The notes under the pieces are model-generated. The model was not told the origin of the DNA. It made no database searches and saw only the letters and a program-made list of their open reading frames with translations. Of a stretch of 5,295 nucleotides of DNA, positions 1-5,295 are shown one piece after another. This DNA is from an uncultured Collinsella sp. (GTDB lineage Bacteria; Actinomycetota; Coriobacteriia; Coriobacteriales; Coriobacteriaceae): assembly GCA_900762015.1 (NCBI GenBank), contig CAAFEX010000009.1, forward strand, positions 1-5,295, given 5' to 3'. Positions within the stretch are counted from its first letter, which is position 1. The number at the start of each line of letters is the position of its first letter. A program made the translations under genes and the position numbers.

Positions 1-353
1 AGCTCGCACTTGCTCCTGTTCGAGATCGAAGCCGGGTCCCACCCTTCCGCTTTTAGGTCGGCCAACACCGCCCTGAGCAGCAGGTTCTCTATCTGGTCCT
101 CGTTGAGCCCGGCGAGCGGGCCGGTCGCCGGCGGGGCGTAGGTCGACTTGTCGGGGCCCAAGCTGGCCTCCTTCCGTGGCGGTTTCCTCGCCCCGATTCT
201 ACAGCGCGCCCCGGTGTAGCTGTGCGGGAGGTGCCCCGTCGCCCACTTCTTGGCCGCGCCCACCGAGACCCCCGCGAACTTCGCGGCGGCGGTCGGCCCC
301 ATGCCGTCCTCCGTCGCCAGGAGGAAGAGCTCGACCTTCTCCCTGCTGTACAT
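1..353 (-). CDS. IS3-family transposase, orfA-type HTH protein (partial, C-terminus beyond left edge)
   Basis: Minus-strand reading from the ATG at 353-351 gives 117 codons with no stop before the window edge. The protein starts MYSREKVELFLLATEDGMG. A helix-turn-helix follows at about residues 6-37 (GPTAAAKFAGVSVGAAKKW), then a basic, proline-rich linker at about 50-78 and an acidic/leucine helix at about 81-100 (LNEDQIENLLLRAVLADLK). HTH proteins of this layout bind the IS ends and accompany the DDE catalytic subunit in IS3-type elements. The start is supported by GGAGG at 363-359, five bases upstream. No DDE residues are visible, as expected for this portion. It could be orfA alone or the N-terminal part of a longer protein. 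Confidence 0.72.
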   Translation of the reverse strand, partial: MYSREKVELFLLATEDGMGPTAAAKFAGVSVGAAKKWATGHLPHSYTGARCRIGARKPPRKEASLGPDKSTYAPPATGPLAGLNEDQIENLLLRAVLADLKAEGWDPASISNRSKCE

Positions 354-368
354 GCGAACCTCCAGTCC

Positions 369-385
369 GGACCGCCCCGCGGTCC
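369..385 (-). repeat. Perfect 7-bp inverted repeat between IS end and transposase RBS
   Basis: Read on the minus strand, GGACCGC-GGG-GCGGTCC forms a 7-bp perfect GC-rich stem with a 3-nt loop. It lies between the IS terminus at 400 and the Shine-Dalgarno at 363-359. Inverted repeats at this position are known in some insertion sequences, where they limit translation from transcripts that enter from outside. That role here is an inference. It overlaps the inner part of the presumed terminal repeat, so it may instead be part of a transposase binding site. Confidence 0.4.
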
Positions 386-400
386 AACTTTCTGTCCGCA

Positions 401-498
401 CCCCCGATTGGCTTTTTCGAACTCATCTATTAAACGTCTTAGAAAAGCGGCTAATCCTTGATGGGATCGAATATGGCCTCGATGGGGATGAAATAATC
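401..498 (+). other. AT-richer leader between the IS end and the signal peptidase gene
   Basis: This 98-bp stretch is clearly less GC-rich than the IS on its left and holds no gene. The signal peptidase frame is open through it and into the IS, but the encoded residues do not resemble a signal peptidase N-terminus. It presumably carries the promoter of the downstream genes. The best -10-like string is TATTAA at 428-433, but the only -35-like partner (TTGGCT, 408-413) is just 14 nt away, so no promoter is called. The IS may have displaced part of the native regulatory region. Confidence 0.4.
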
Positions 499-1059
499 AT
501 GTTGGCAGCGCGCGGATTCAGACGATTTATTTCACTTCTTAGTGGCATGGCGCTTGCGCTTGTCATAGCCCTTGCCGTTGTTTCTTTTGCTCCCCGTGCA
601 TTTGGTTACATGCCCTTCGCCGTGCTCTCGGGCTCTATGGAACCCGAGCTCCCCGTCGGCTCCATGGTGTTTGTTCACCAGGTTGACCCAACGAATATTG
701 CCGTGGGCGACAGTGCAACTTTTTACCGATCGGACGGCGCTGTGGTGACTCACCAGGTGTACGAGGTCGATCCTGCGGCGCAGACGATCAGCACGCAGGG
801 AATCGCAAACAAAAATGCAGATGGAATCATCATGCACGACGCCGAGCAGACGCCTTTTTCACGCGTGATCGGCGTCGTCTCTTTTTGTGTCCCTTACCTG
901 GGCTTCGTTAATGCATATTGCACGACGATGCCCGGTTTGTTTGTTGTGGTGGCCGTTCTGGCGCTGCTAGTCGCGGTGTCGATTGTGCTCGATCGGATGG
1001 TTCCCGACGAGCCTGCGGGCAATCATGCCCGCGCGCATGCGAAGGGGCGGCGTTCATAG
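499..1059 (+). CDS. sipW: SipW/ER-type signal peptidase I
   Basis: A 186-aa membrane protease expected to remove signal peptides from the two TasA-like proteins encoded next to it, acting on the outer face of the membrane. An N-terminal membrane segment spans about residues 11-31. It is followed by the box-B motif LSGSMEP (nucleophile Ser46) with G70-D71 downstream, and then VVTHQV with His85 where bacterial type I enzymes have the catalytic Lys. Ser-His is the signature of the SipW/archaeal/ER-type subfamily. A second membrane segment lies at about 147-164, before a basic tail ending GRRS. The usual GDxN of the next box reads GIAN here (101-104), an oddity. The length is normal for SipW. ATG 499 is chosen because it gives a normal signal-anchor N-terminus and has GGGGAT (484-489) upstream; an upstream in-frame start inside the IS is not credible. 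The symbol is by family resemblance. Confidence 0.85.
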   Translation: MLAARGFRRFISLLSGMALALVIALAVVSFAPRAFGYMPFAVLSGSMEPELPVGSMVFVHQVDPTNIAVGDSATFYRSDGAVVTHQVYEVDPAAQTISTQGIANKNADGIIMHDAEQTPFSRVIGVVSFCVPYLGFVNAYCTTMPGLFVVVAVLALLVAVSIVLDRMVPDEPAGNHARAHAKGRRS

Positions 1060-1075
1060 CGGCAGGGGAGAGGCG

Positions 1076-1101
1076 CCGGCAACGGCAAGGGCCGTTGCCG
1101 G
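1076..1101 (+). promoter_or_regulatory. Perfect 11-bp GC-rich hairpin in the leader of the fibre-subunit gene
   Basis: CCGGCAACGGC (1076-1086), loop AAGG (1087-1090) and GCCGTTGCCGG (1091-1101) form a perfect 11-bp stem with a tetraloop. It sits in the 71-bp gap between the signal peptidase stop and the ATG at 1131, leaving the ribosome binding site free. A uridine run is missing directly after the stem (GGAAGTCG, then ATTTT), so it is a poor intrinsic terminator. A 5' mRNA-stabilising or processing element is more likely. The structure is seen directly; the function is inferred. Confidence 0.6.
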
Positions 1102-1130
1102 GGAAGTCGATTTTCGAAAGGAAGAGAACG

Positions 1131-1853
1131 ATGGAAAACAAGAAGAAAAAGCGCTACGGCATCATTGCCGCCTTGCTGCTGCTGGTACTGGCTGCCGGCG
1201 TGGGCACCTACGCCTGGCTGTCGGCTACGCAGTCGCTGAAGAACGAATTTACGGTTGGCAGCATCGGCAAGCCCGAAGTGAAGCCCGACCCCGATCAACC
1301 GGACAAGCCCGGCACTGATCCCACGAACCCCTCAGTGGATGGTTACCTGTTTGAGACCAAGTGGGTGAAGGACTCCAAGATGATTCCCGACACCAACATC
1401 GATAAGAATCCCAACGTCGGTATCGGCAAGGATTCCGATAGCTCCTATGTGTTCGTCTACGTGAAGAACGCCATCGTGAAGGACGGTGAAGGCGCGCTTG
1501 CCAAGATCCCGTACTTCACCCTTAACAATGGCTGGAAGCCGGTTGCTACTGACCAGGTGAAGACCAACGGCAACGAAGGCCAGTACGTGAGCGGTCTGTT
1601 CATGTATACCGCTGACGGAACCAACGCTCCTGCAAAGCTTACCCCCGCTAATGACAAGGCTGCTTACACCGGCGAGCTGTTCAGCACCGTGCATATCCCG
1701 GCTACCATGAACAGCACGGATGTCGTTGAAAATCCTGCTATGACGGTCTCCTGCTACATCTTCGGCGCTGACCAGAAGGGCGACAAGACTGACGCTGCCG
1801 CCAACGCTGTCGAGCAGGCCAAGGCTTGGGCTAAGACTCAGGCTCAGGCTTAA
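1131..1853 (+). CDS. TasA/camelysin-like secreted protein with SipW-dependent signal peptide (likely major fibre subunit)
   Basis: A 240-aa secreted protein. A lysine/arginine-rich start (residues 4-8) and hydrophobic core (about 10-25) lead into GVGTYAWLSATQSLKNEFTV, the pattern of SipW-processed TasA/camelysin precursors (Bacillus TasA has GGGTWAAFND). Cleavage after Ala28 is expected. A linker rich in Pro, Asp and Lys (about 47-67) precedes a beta-rich domain with SSYVFVYVKNAIV, resembling the family core. An alanine/lysine/glutamine helix forms the C-terminus (AANAVEQAKAWAKTQAQA). Members assemble into extracellular fibres or matrix. ATG 1131 is supported by AAAGGAAG ending eight bases upstream. 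Strong use of AAG, AAC and GGC-type codons suggests high expression. The gene follows its presumed peptidase and is bracketed by two hairpins. Polymerisation is inferred from the family, and no sortase motif is seen. Confidence 0.8.
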   Translation: MENKKKKRYGIIAALLLLVLAAGVGTYAWLSATQSLKNEFTVGSIGKPEVKPDPDQPDKPGTDPTNPSVDGYLFETKWVKDSKMIPDTNIDKNPNVGIGKDSDSSYVFVYVKNAIVKDGEGALAKIPYFTLNNGWKPVATDQVKTNGNEGQYVSGLFMYTADGTNAPAKLTPANDKAAYTGELFSTVHIPATMNSTDVVENPAMTVSCYIFGADQKGDKTDAAANAVEQAKAWAKTQAQA

Positions 1854-1864
1854 CCCCTCCCCAC

Positions 1865-1911
1865 CGAGATCCCGGCCCGCTCCCCATCCCCATTTTCGGG
1901 TCGGGATCTCG
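1865..1911 (+). terminator. Strong hairpin after the fibre-subunit gene (possible partial terminator)
   Basis: CGAGATCCCGGCCCG (1865-1879) pairs with CGGGTCGGGATCTCG (1897-1911) as a 15-bp stem with one G-U pair. The loop is 17 nt and pyrimidine-rich. It begins 11 nt after the TAA at 1851-1853. The 3' flank, ATCCCCCTTTGATCG, has only a short T run after a C run, so termination is probably incomplete and the next gene may be reached by read-through. It may equally protect the 3' end of the fibre mRNA. No clear promoter is seen between the stem and the next gene. Confidence 0.65.
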
Positions 1912-1942
1912 ATCCCCCTTTGATCGACGATTGGCGAACGTA

Positions 1943-2590
1943 ATGCTCAACAATCTTTCCGACAATCAGAAACGCACCTTGGCGCTTGCGGCGATGGCGC
2001 TGTTGGCCCTGGCGTGTCTGTGCGGCACGCTGGCTTTTACCGTTGATATGGTCCCGGCGAACAACGTCCTATCGTTTGGCAGCGTGAAGGTACGAGTCTG
2101 CGAATACACCCTAAACGAGCAGGGCGAGGAGATTCCGTTTGAGGCCAACGAGCACGGGGACTATCCCGACACCAAGGCCGGGGGCTCTGACATCAGCCGC
2201 ATCGTGCGCGTGGAGAACGCCGGCGCGCAGCCTGAGTACGTTCGCGCTCGTCTGCGCATGACGTCGGTGGCGCCCGACGGTTCGAGTGCGGATGCCTCGG
2301 GCAACGTTGCCTTTCACATGAACGCGGGCGAGGGGTCCCCGTGGATCGATGGCGGCGATGGGTGGTACTACTACCGCGGATTGGCCGGACGCGGGGGCGT
2401 GCTCGATTCCGGCGCCATGACGGAGAGTCTCATGGATTCGCTGCGCTTCGTGGGCGACTACAACGATGCCGCGCGCGGTGGCTCATTCAGGCTCGATATC
2501 GACGTCCAGGCCGTGCAGGCCAAAAACCAGCAGGCAAACGATACCGTCCTCGACGTGCTCGACGCCGCGGGCTGGCCGGAGGCGAACTAG
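1943..2590 (+). CDS. Second SipW-dependent-type secreted protein (likely minor subunit or anchor)
   Basis: A 215-aa protein from ATG 1943. A short charged N-terminus (SDNQKR) is followed by a hydrophobic segment at about 13-30 and then GTLAFTVDMVPANNVLSFGSVKVRV. This matches the SipW-type signal and first strand, with cleavage expected near Ala31. The segment VRVENAGAQPEYVRARLRM resembles the family pattern of a strand, an N-x-G turn and then (A/E)YVR. An acidic insert with HGDYPDTKAGG and the aromatic stretch GWYYYRGL follow. The C-terminus has no anchor. By analogy with TasA operons it may be a minor fibre component, nucleator or anchor, though it could be an independent matrix protein. The start is uncertain: TTG 1931 is in frame upstream, and neither start has a good Shine-Dalgarno. 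Its stop is three bases before the next ATG, so the two genes are co-transcribed. Confidence 0.75.
   Translation: MLNNLSDNQKRTLALAAMALLALACLCGTLAFTVDMVPANNVLSFGSVKVRVCEYTLNEQGEEIPFEANEHGDYPDTKAGGSDISRIVRVENAGAQPEYVRARLRMTSVAPDGSSADASGNVAFHMNAGEGSPWIDGGDGWYYYRGLAGRGGVLDSGAMTESLMDSLRFVGDYNDAARGGSFRLDIDVQAVQAKNQQANDTVLDVLDAAGWPEAN
2578..2582 (+). promoter_or_regulatory. Ribosome binding site of the adhesin inside the preceding gene
   Basis: GGAGG lies within the last codons of the preceding gene, 11 bases before the ATG at 2594. With only three bases between the stop codon (2588-2590) and the ATG, translation of the adhesin is probably coupled to the upstream gene. This supports ATG 2594 as the start. 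Confidence 0.6.
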
Positions 2591-2593
2591 CCC

Positions 2594-3697
2594 ATGGAGA
2601 TCAAGAACAGAAACCGAGGCGTGCTCGGCAGGCTGGTTGCCGTCGCGGCGATCGCCCTTTGCTGCGTTATGGTGCTGCCGGCGGCAGCGCATGCCGAGGA
2701 ACAGACCGAATTCCATATCACAAACAGGAACGACTTCTTGGCGTGTGTCGCGCTGTCGCGTCAGCGCGACACATCGCAGTGGCGCGTCTATCTCGATAAC
2801 GATATCGTTCTTAACGATGATGATATGAACGCCATTGTTGCGGATACGGTCAAGCACCTCTCCTTTGGCAACAAAGAGCATCCCTTTAAGGGCGTCTTTG
2901 ACGGTCAAAACCATACCGTGAAGGGCCTGAACTACGAGAATAAGGTCTTGGACCCCGAGCGCGACACGGGCTTCTTTGCCGAGACCGACGGCGCCACCAT
3001 CAAGAACTTCCTTGTCGAGGACGCCAACATCTGGGCGGACTTCCGCGGCGGCATCATCGTGGGCAAGGCCGTCAACACCAGCTTCGAAAACGTCATGGTC
3101 ATGGAGAGCACCCTGCACGTGACTTGCGCCAACAACATGCTCAACGTGATTACCAACGCGGGCTTTGAGGGAGGCCTGATCGCCGGCGAGCTCGACGGCT
3201 GCAGCCTCTACAACTGCGAGGTCCGTGGCGGCCGCGCCGTCAACAACACGACCTCGGGCGTGCAGGCAATCGGTGGCGAGGGCCTGTATATGGCGGCGTT
3301 TGCCGGCTACGTCAAGAACTCGACCATCGAGTACTGCCGCGTGACGCCTACGCGCAACGAGGATGGCTCGATTGCCGAGAAGGGCATGACCGACGTCACC
3401 AATAAATACGATGTGGCCGTCGGCGCCCTGGGCGGCAACAACGTGTACGCCTCGGGCTTTGTGGGCTGCATGGCGGGCGACGCCAAGATCATCGACTGCT
3501 TCTCGACGGCGCAGTGCTACAGCTATGCCGCATCGTACGTGGGCGTTGTCGCCGTGACGCGCGCGTGGACGGGTGGCCTGGCGGGCCGTATTTTGACTGA
3601 AAAGGGCAACGAGCTCGTCCGCAGCCACTTTGCGGGCGACCTGAGCTCGCGTCAATACAACCCCATCGCCGTGATCCCCATCATCCAAACGATGTGA
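2594..3697 (+). CDS. Large GLUG-repeat surface protein, N-terminal part (ended by frameshift)
   Basis: A 367-aa reading frame. A conventional Sec signal peptide ends AAAHA with cleavage after Ala34, unlike the SipW-type signals of the two preceding genes. GVFDGQNHTVKGLNYEN (about 98-114) is the classic opening of GLUG/pectate-lyase-like beta-helix surface proteins. Repeat rungs follow in the form GG(L/I/F)xG...S/TxxxCxV: FRGGIIVGKAVNTSFENVMV, FEGGLIAGELDGCSLYNCEV, AAFAGYVKNSTIEYCRV, SGFVGCMAGDAKIIDCFS, TGGLAGRI. The frame stops at TGA 3695-3697 in the middle of the repeat array, and the adjacent frame continues with LGGIAARANKGDATVTECYF, another rung. This is therefore the front of one longer protein broken by a one-base shift. 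The likely role is adhesion or matrix attachment outside the cell; the ligand is unknown. Confidence 0.75.
   Translation: MEIKNRNRGVLGRLVAVAAIALCCVMVLPAAAHAEEQTEFHITNRNDFLACVALSRQRDTSQWRVYLDNDIVLNDDDMNAIVADTVKHLSFGNKEHPFKGVFDGQNHTVKGLNYENKVLDPERDTGFFAETDGATIKNFLVEDANIWADFRGGIIVGKAVNTSFENVMVMESTLHVTCANNMLNVITNAGFEGGLIAGELDGCSLYNCEVRGGRAVNNTTSGVQAIGGEGLYMAAFAGYVKNSTIEYCRVTPTRNEDGSIAEKGMTDVTNKYDVAVGALGGNNVYASGFVGCMAGDAKIIDCFSTAQCYSYAASYVGVVAVTRAWTGGLAGRILTEKGNELVRSHFAGDLSSRQYNPIAVIPIIQTM
2744..2773 (+). repeat. Perfect 12-bp inverted repeat inside the adhesin coding sequence
   Basis: TGTGTCGCGCTG (2744-2755), spacer TCGCGT (2756-2761) and CAGCGCGACACA (2762-2773) form a perfect 12-bp stem with a 6-nt loop. 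It falls exactly on codon boundaries for CVALSRQRDT, about 20 residues after the signal peptide. Perfect stems this long are rarely expected by chance inside a coding sequence. A pausing or regulatory role is speculative. Confidence 0.55.
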
Positions 3698-5295
3698 ACC
3701 TGGGCGGCATTGCTGCGCGCGCCAACAAGGGAGATGCGACGGTCACCGAGTGCTACTTTAAGCCGAGCGTGAGCCTGTCTGGCAATAGCCAGGGCAATCC
3801 TGCCAAAAAGAAGATCCCCTCGTTTGGCGGCGACGGTACCACCAAGGGCGACGGCTTTGGCCCGTGGGACGACGGGCGCTACACCACGCGCGAGCTGTGG
3901 GAGGAGCACGACTACGACTTCTGTGCCGGCACCATGCGCTCGACCGCTAACGATGAGGCCCTTGGCGGTTCGCATGCCAACGAGTGGGCGATGGATTACA
4001 GGCTGAATATCCCCGTGCATGGCCAGAGCGTTAAGGCGACGATTGATTTTCCCGGCGCGGGTACCGCGACAATCGAGAAGACCAAACTTGGCAAAGACCA
4101 GGCGACCACGGATCCGTACGCCTTTGCCGTGAGTGCCGTGCTGGCGGGAACTGCCCAGGGCTTGGCCCAGGGCGATACATCGGTGACGTTCAAGCAGGAG
4201 ACCTCCGCAAAGCCTGAGGGGCTGAGCGAGGCGAACGACGGCTACCGCTTTATGGGCTGGTTCCGCGAGCCCGATGTGCGTGTGAACCGAATCGGACAAG
4301 ACAACAGCTGGTTTGATGGCAAGACCGATGATGCTGCTGTGAGGGATGGCAAGCGCGTTCAGGACAACACGAAGCACGAGGCGACCTCTATCTACACTGC
4401 CGACAACGGCAAGGATCATGCCGAGAGTGAGGGCTTCAAGGGCAATGATCTCTTTATCGCTTCATACGAGGCGCAGGTGCTGTTCTATAACGTTAAGGGC
4501 GAGACGCTTGATTGGAAAGACGGCAAGGCACACGATCCGTCCACGGACTGGTACCGCTATGGCGCCGGTTTGACGCCGGCTGCCCCCGCAGATCGCGGCG
4601 GCTTGCCGCCTACCGCGACGTTTATTGGATGGACCACGCAGCCGAACGCCGATAAGAGCATGAATGGCGCCTATGCTGCCATTACCTCAGATCAGCTGGC
4701 TGATCTGAAAAACAAGGGAGTATTCTATCCCGCGGGCAGCGAGATTGCCGTGGTCGGCCCCACCGATTTCTATCCCGTGTACAGCGACTACGTGTCGAAC
4801 ATCATGACGGTGTTCGAGGGCAATGAGCAGGACAAAATCGACAATGAGACCCTACGTGACGGCGTTGGCAAAACCAAAGTCGACGTCCAGACTGCCGGGG
4901 ACGGCACCAGCGTCTACACGGTACAGGTGCGCGACACGGACGGTACGCCCCTGTCCGAGGGCGGCAAGCTGCCCGATGGGTATCGCTTCCTGGGCTGGTA
5001 CGAAAACAAGCAGGCCGCCGATGGGTCCACGGTTGAGGTCCGCGTAAGCCGTGACCCAGGCTATACACTCCCTGCCGATGTCGATCTAACCGTGCCGCAC
5101 ACCTATACGGCGCGCTTTGAGTACCGCGTGGATTATTACGTCTGCGCGTACGCGAACGATGAATACACGAATTCGGAACTCCTTTGCTCTGTATGGAACG
5201 AGTACAAAACACCGTTTAACGAGCAGGTCGGCACAAGCTATGTTCGAGAGAACGTGGTTCACTGTGGTTCCGAGCACGTTAATCATGGCGACAAG
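3688..5295 (+). pseudogene. Continuation of the GLUG/InlB-repeat surface protein in the shifted frame (open at right edge)
   Basis: A 536-codon open frame with no stop to the last base and no convincing start of its own. It begins with one more GLUG rung (LGGIAARANKGDATVTECYF) that completes the array interrupted at 3697. Next comes a region with WEEHDYDFCAGTM and MDYRLNIPVHG. Three modules with the Flg_new/InlB B-repeat signature G(Y/F)xFxGW follow: DGYRFMGWFREP (about 4237), TATFIGWTTQP (about 4612) and DGYRFLGWYENK (about 4975). The last leads into PHTYTARFEYRVDYYV. Such modules form elongated stalks in Gram-positive surface proteins, often before a cell-wall anchor, which would lie beyond the window. 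It is functional only if the frame is intact in the living strain or is restored by slippage. Confidence 0.72.
4687..4708 (+). repeat. 22-bp near-perfect palindrome in the stalk-coding region
   Basis: TCAGATCAGC (4687-4696) and GCTGATCTGA (4699-4708) are exact reverse complements separated by TG. The site encodes SDQLADL. It could be a DNA-binding site or hairpin, but the repeated Asp-x-Leu codons explain much of the symmetry, so a chance origin is likely. Confidence 0.35.

Larger units (their letters stand above)
1..400 (-). mobile_element. IS3-type insertion sequence, terminal portion (continues past left edge)
   Basis: The right boundary is placed at position 400. On the minus strand the element would begin there with TGCGGACAGAAAGTTGGACC, a 5'-TG terminus typical of IS3-family ends. 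A leftward gene for an HTH transposase-type protein starts 47 bp inside it. Composition changes sharply at this point: the element is very GC-rich, while 401-500 is AT-richer. The other end, the catalytic orfB and any target-site duplication lie outside the window, so completeness and the exact terminus cannot be verified. Family assignment rests on the N-terminal protein pattern and the terminal dinucleotide. Confidence 0.7.

Noticed and set aside
408..433. TTGGCT plus TATTAA as a promoter for the peptidase gene
   Set aside because: The spacing of 14 nt is too short and the -35 match is weak.
250..498. Upstream extension of the signal peptidase into the IS
   Set aside because: The frame is open, but the residues derive from the antisense of the IS protein. 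A signal peptidase N-terminus begins naturally at ATG 499.
918..1130. Upstream extension of the fibre subunit from ATG 918
   Set aside because: It overlaps the signal peptidase gene, is Arg/Cys/Gly-rich, and would bury the signal peptide. ATG 1131 has a good RBS and a proper signal sequence.
2798..2809. 12-nt palindrome AACGATATCGTT in the adhesin
   Set aside because: It is short, AT-centred and explained by Asn-Asp-Ile-Val codons; there is no sign of a binding site.
2483..3688. 401-codon open frame on the minus strand opposite the adhesin
   Set aside because: The translation is His/Val/Ala/Arg-rich without domains, lacks an RBS context, and mirrors the well-supported GLUG protein in GC-rich DNA. 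It is a shadow.
3676..3694. Programmed -1 frameshift signal
   Set aside because: The C4 run allows single-codon re-pairing, but there is no slippery heptamer and no evident downstream stem at the right distance. A simple indel is more economical.
3652..4419. 255-codon minus-strand open frame spanning the frameshift
   Set aside because: It lies opposite the continuing GLUG/InlB frame, has no recognisable domain, and has the composition expected of an antisense shadow.

Overview
The window is GC-rich and looks like an accessory surface-protein locus of a high-GC Gram-positive gut actinobacterium of the Coriobacteriia (Collinsella-like). This rests on base composition, codon use, the transposase type and the surface-protein style. 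It is an inference, not a demonstrated identity.

Layout, left to right. (1) Positions 1-400 hold the terminal part of an IS3-type insertion sequence. Its HTH protein (orfA type) reads leftward off the window edge, and a 5'-TG...-type terminus sits at position 400. (2) Positions 401-498 are an AT-richer leader with no gene. (3) 499-1059 (+) encodes a SipW/ER-type signal peptidase I with a Ser-His dyad. (4) 1131-1853 (+) encodes a TasA/camelysin-like secreted protein with a SipW-dependent signal peptide, the likely major fibre subunit. (5) 1943-2590 (+) encodes a second, shorter SipW-dependent-type secreted protein, a likely minor subunit or anchor. (6) From 2594 (+) a large Sec-secreted surface protein begins. 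It has GLUG-type beta-helix repeats followed by InlB/Flg_new-type repeats and runs off the right edge. The reading frame breaks near 3676-3694: an in-frame TGA ends the first part at 3697, while the adjacent frame stays open from about 3688 to the last base and continues the same GLUG repeat pattern.

The four plus-strand genes probably work together. The dedicated signal peptidase would process the two SipW-type substrates, which assemble outside the cell, and the large repeat protein would be a co-expressed adhesin. Two strong RNA hairpins flank the fibre-subunit gene: a perfect 11-bp stem at 1076-1101 in its leader and a 15-bp stem at 1865-1911 after its stop. They suggest that its mRNA level is set separately from its neighbours. 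A third perfect 12-bp stem lies inside the adhesin coding sequence at 2744-2773.

The main points for a second look are the frameshifted adhesin, the hairpin-bracketed fibre gene, the IS end about 100 bp upstream of the signal peptidase, and the atypical box-E region of the peptidase.
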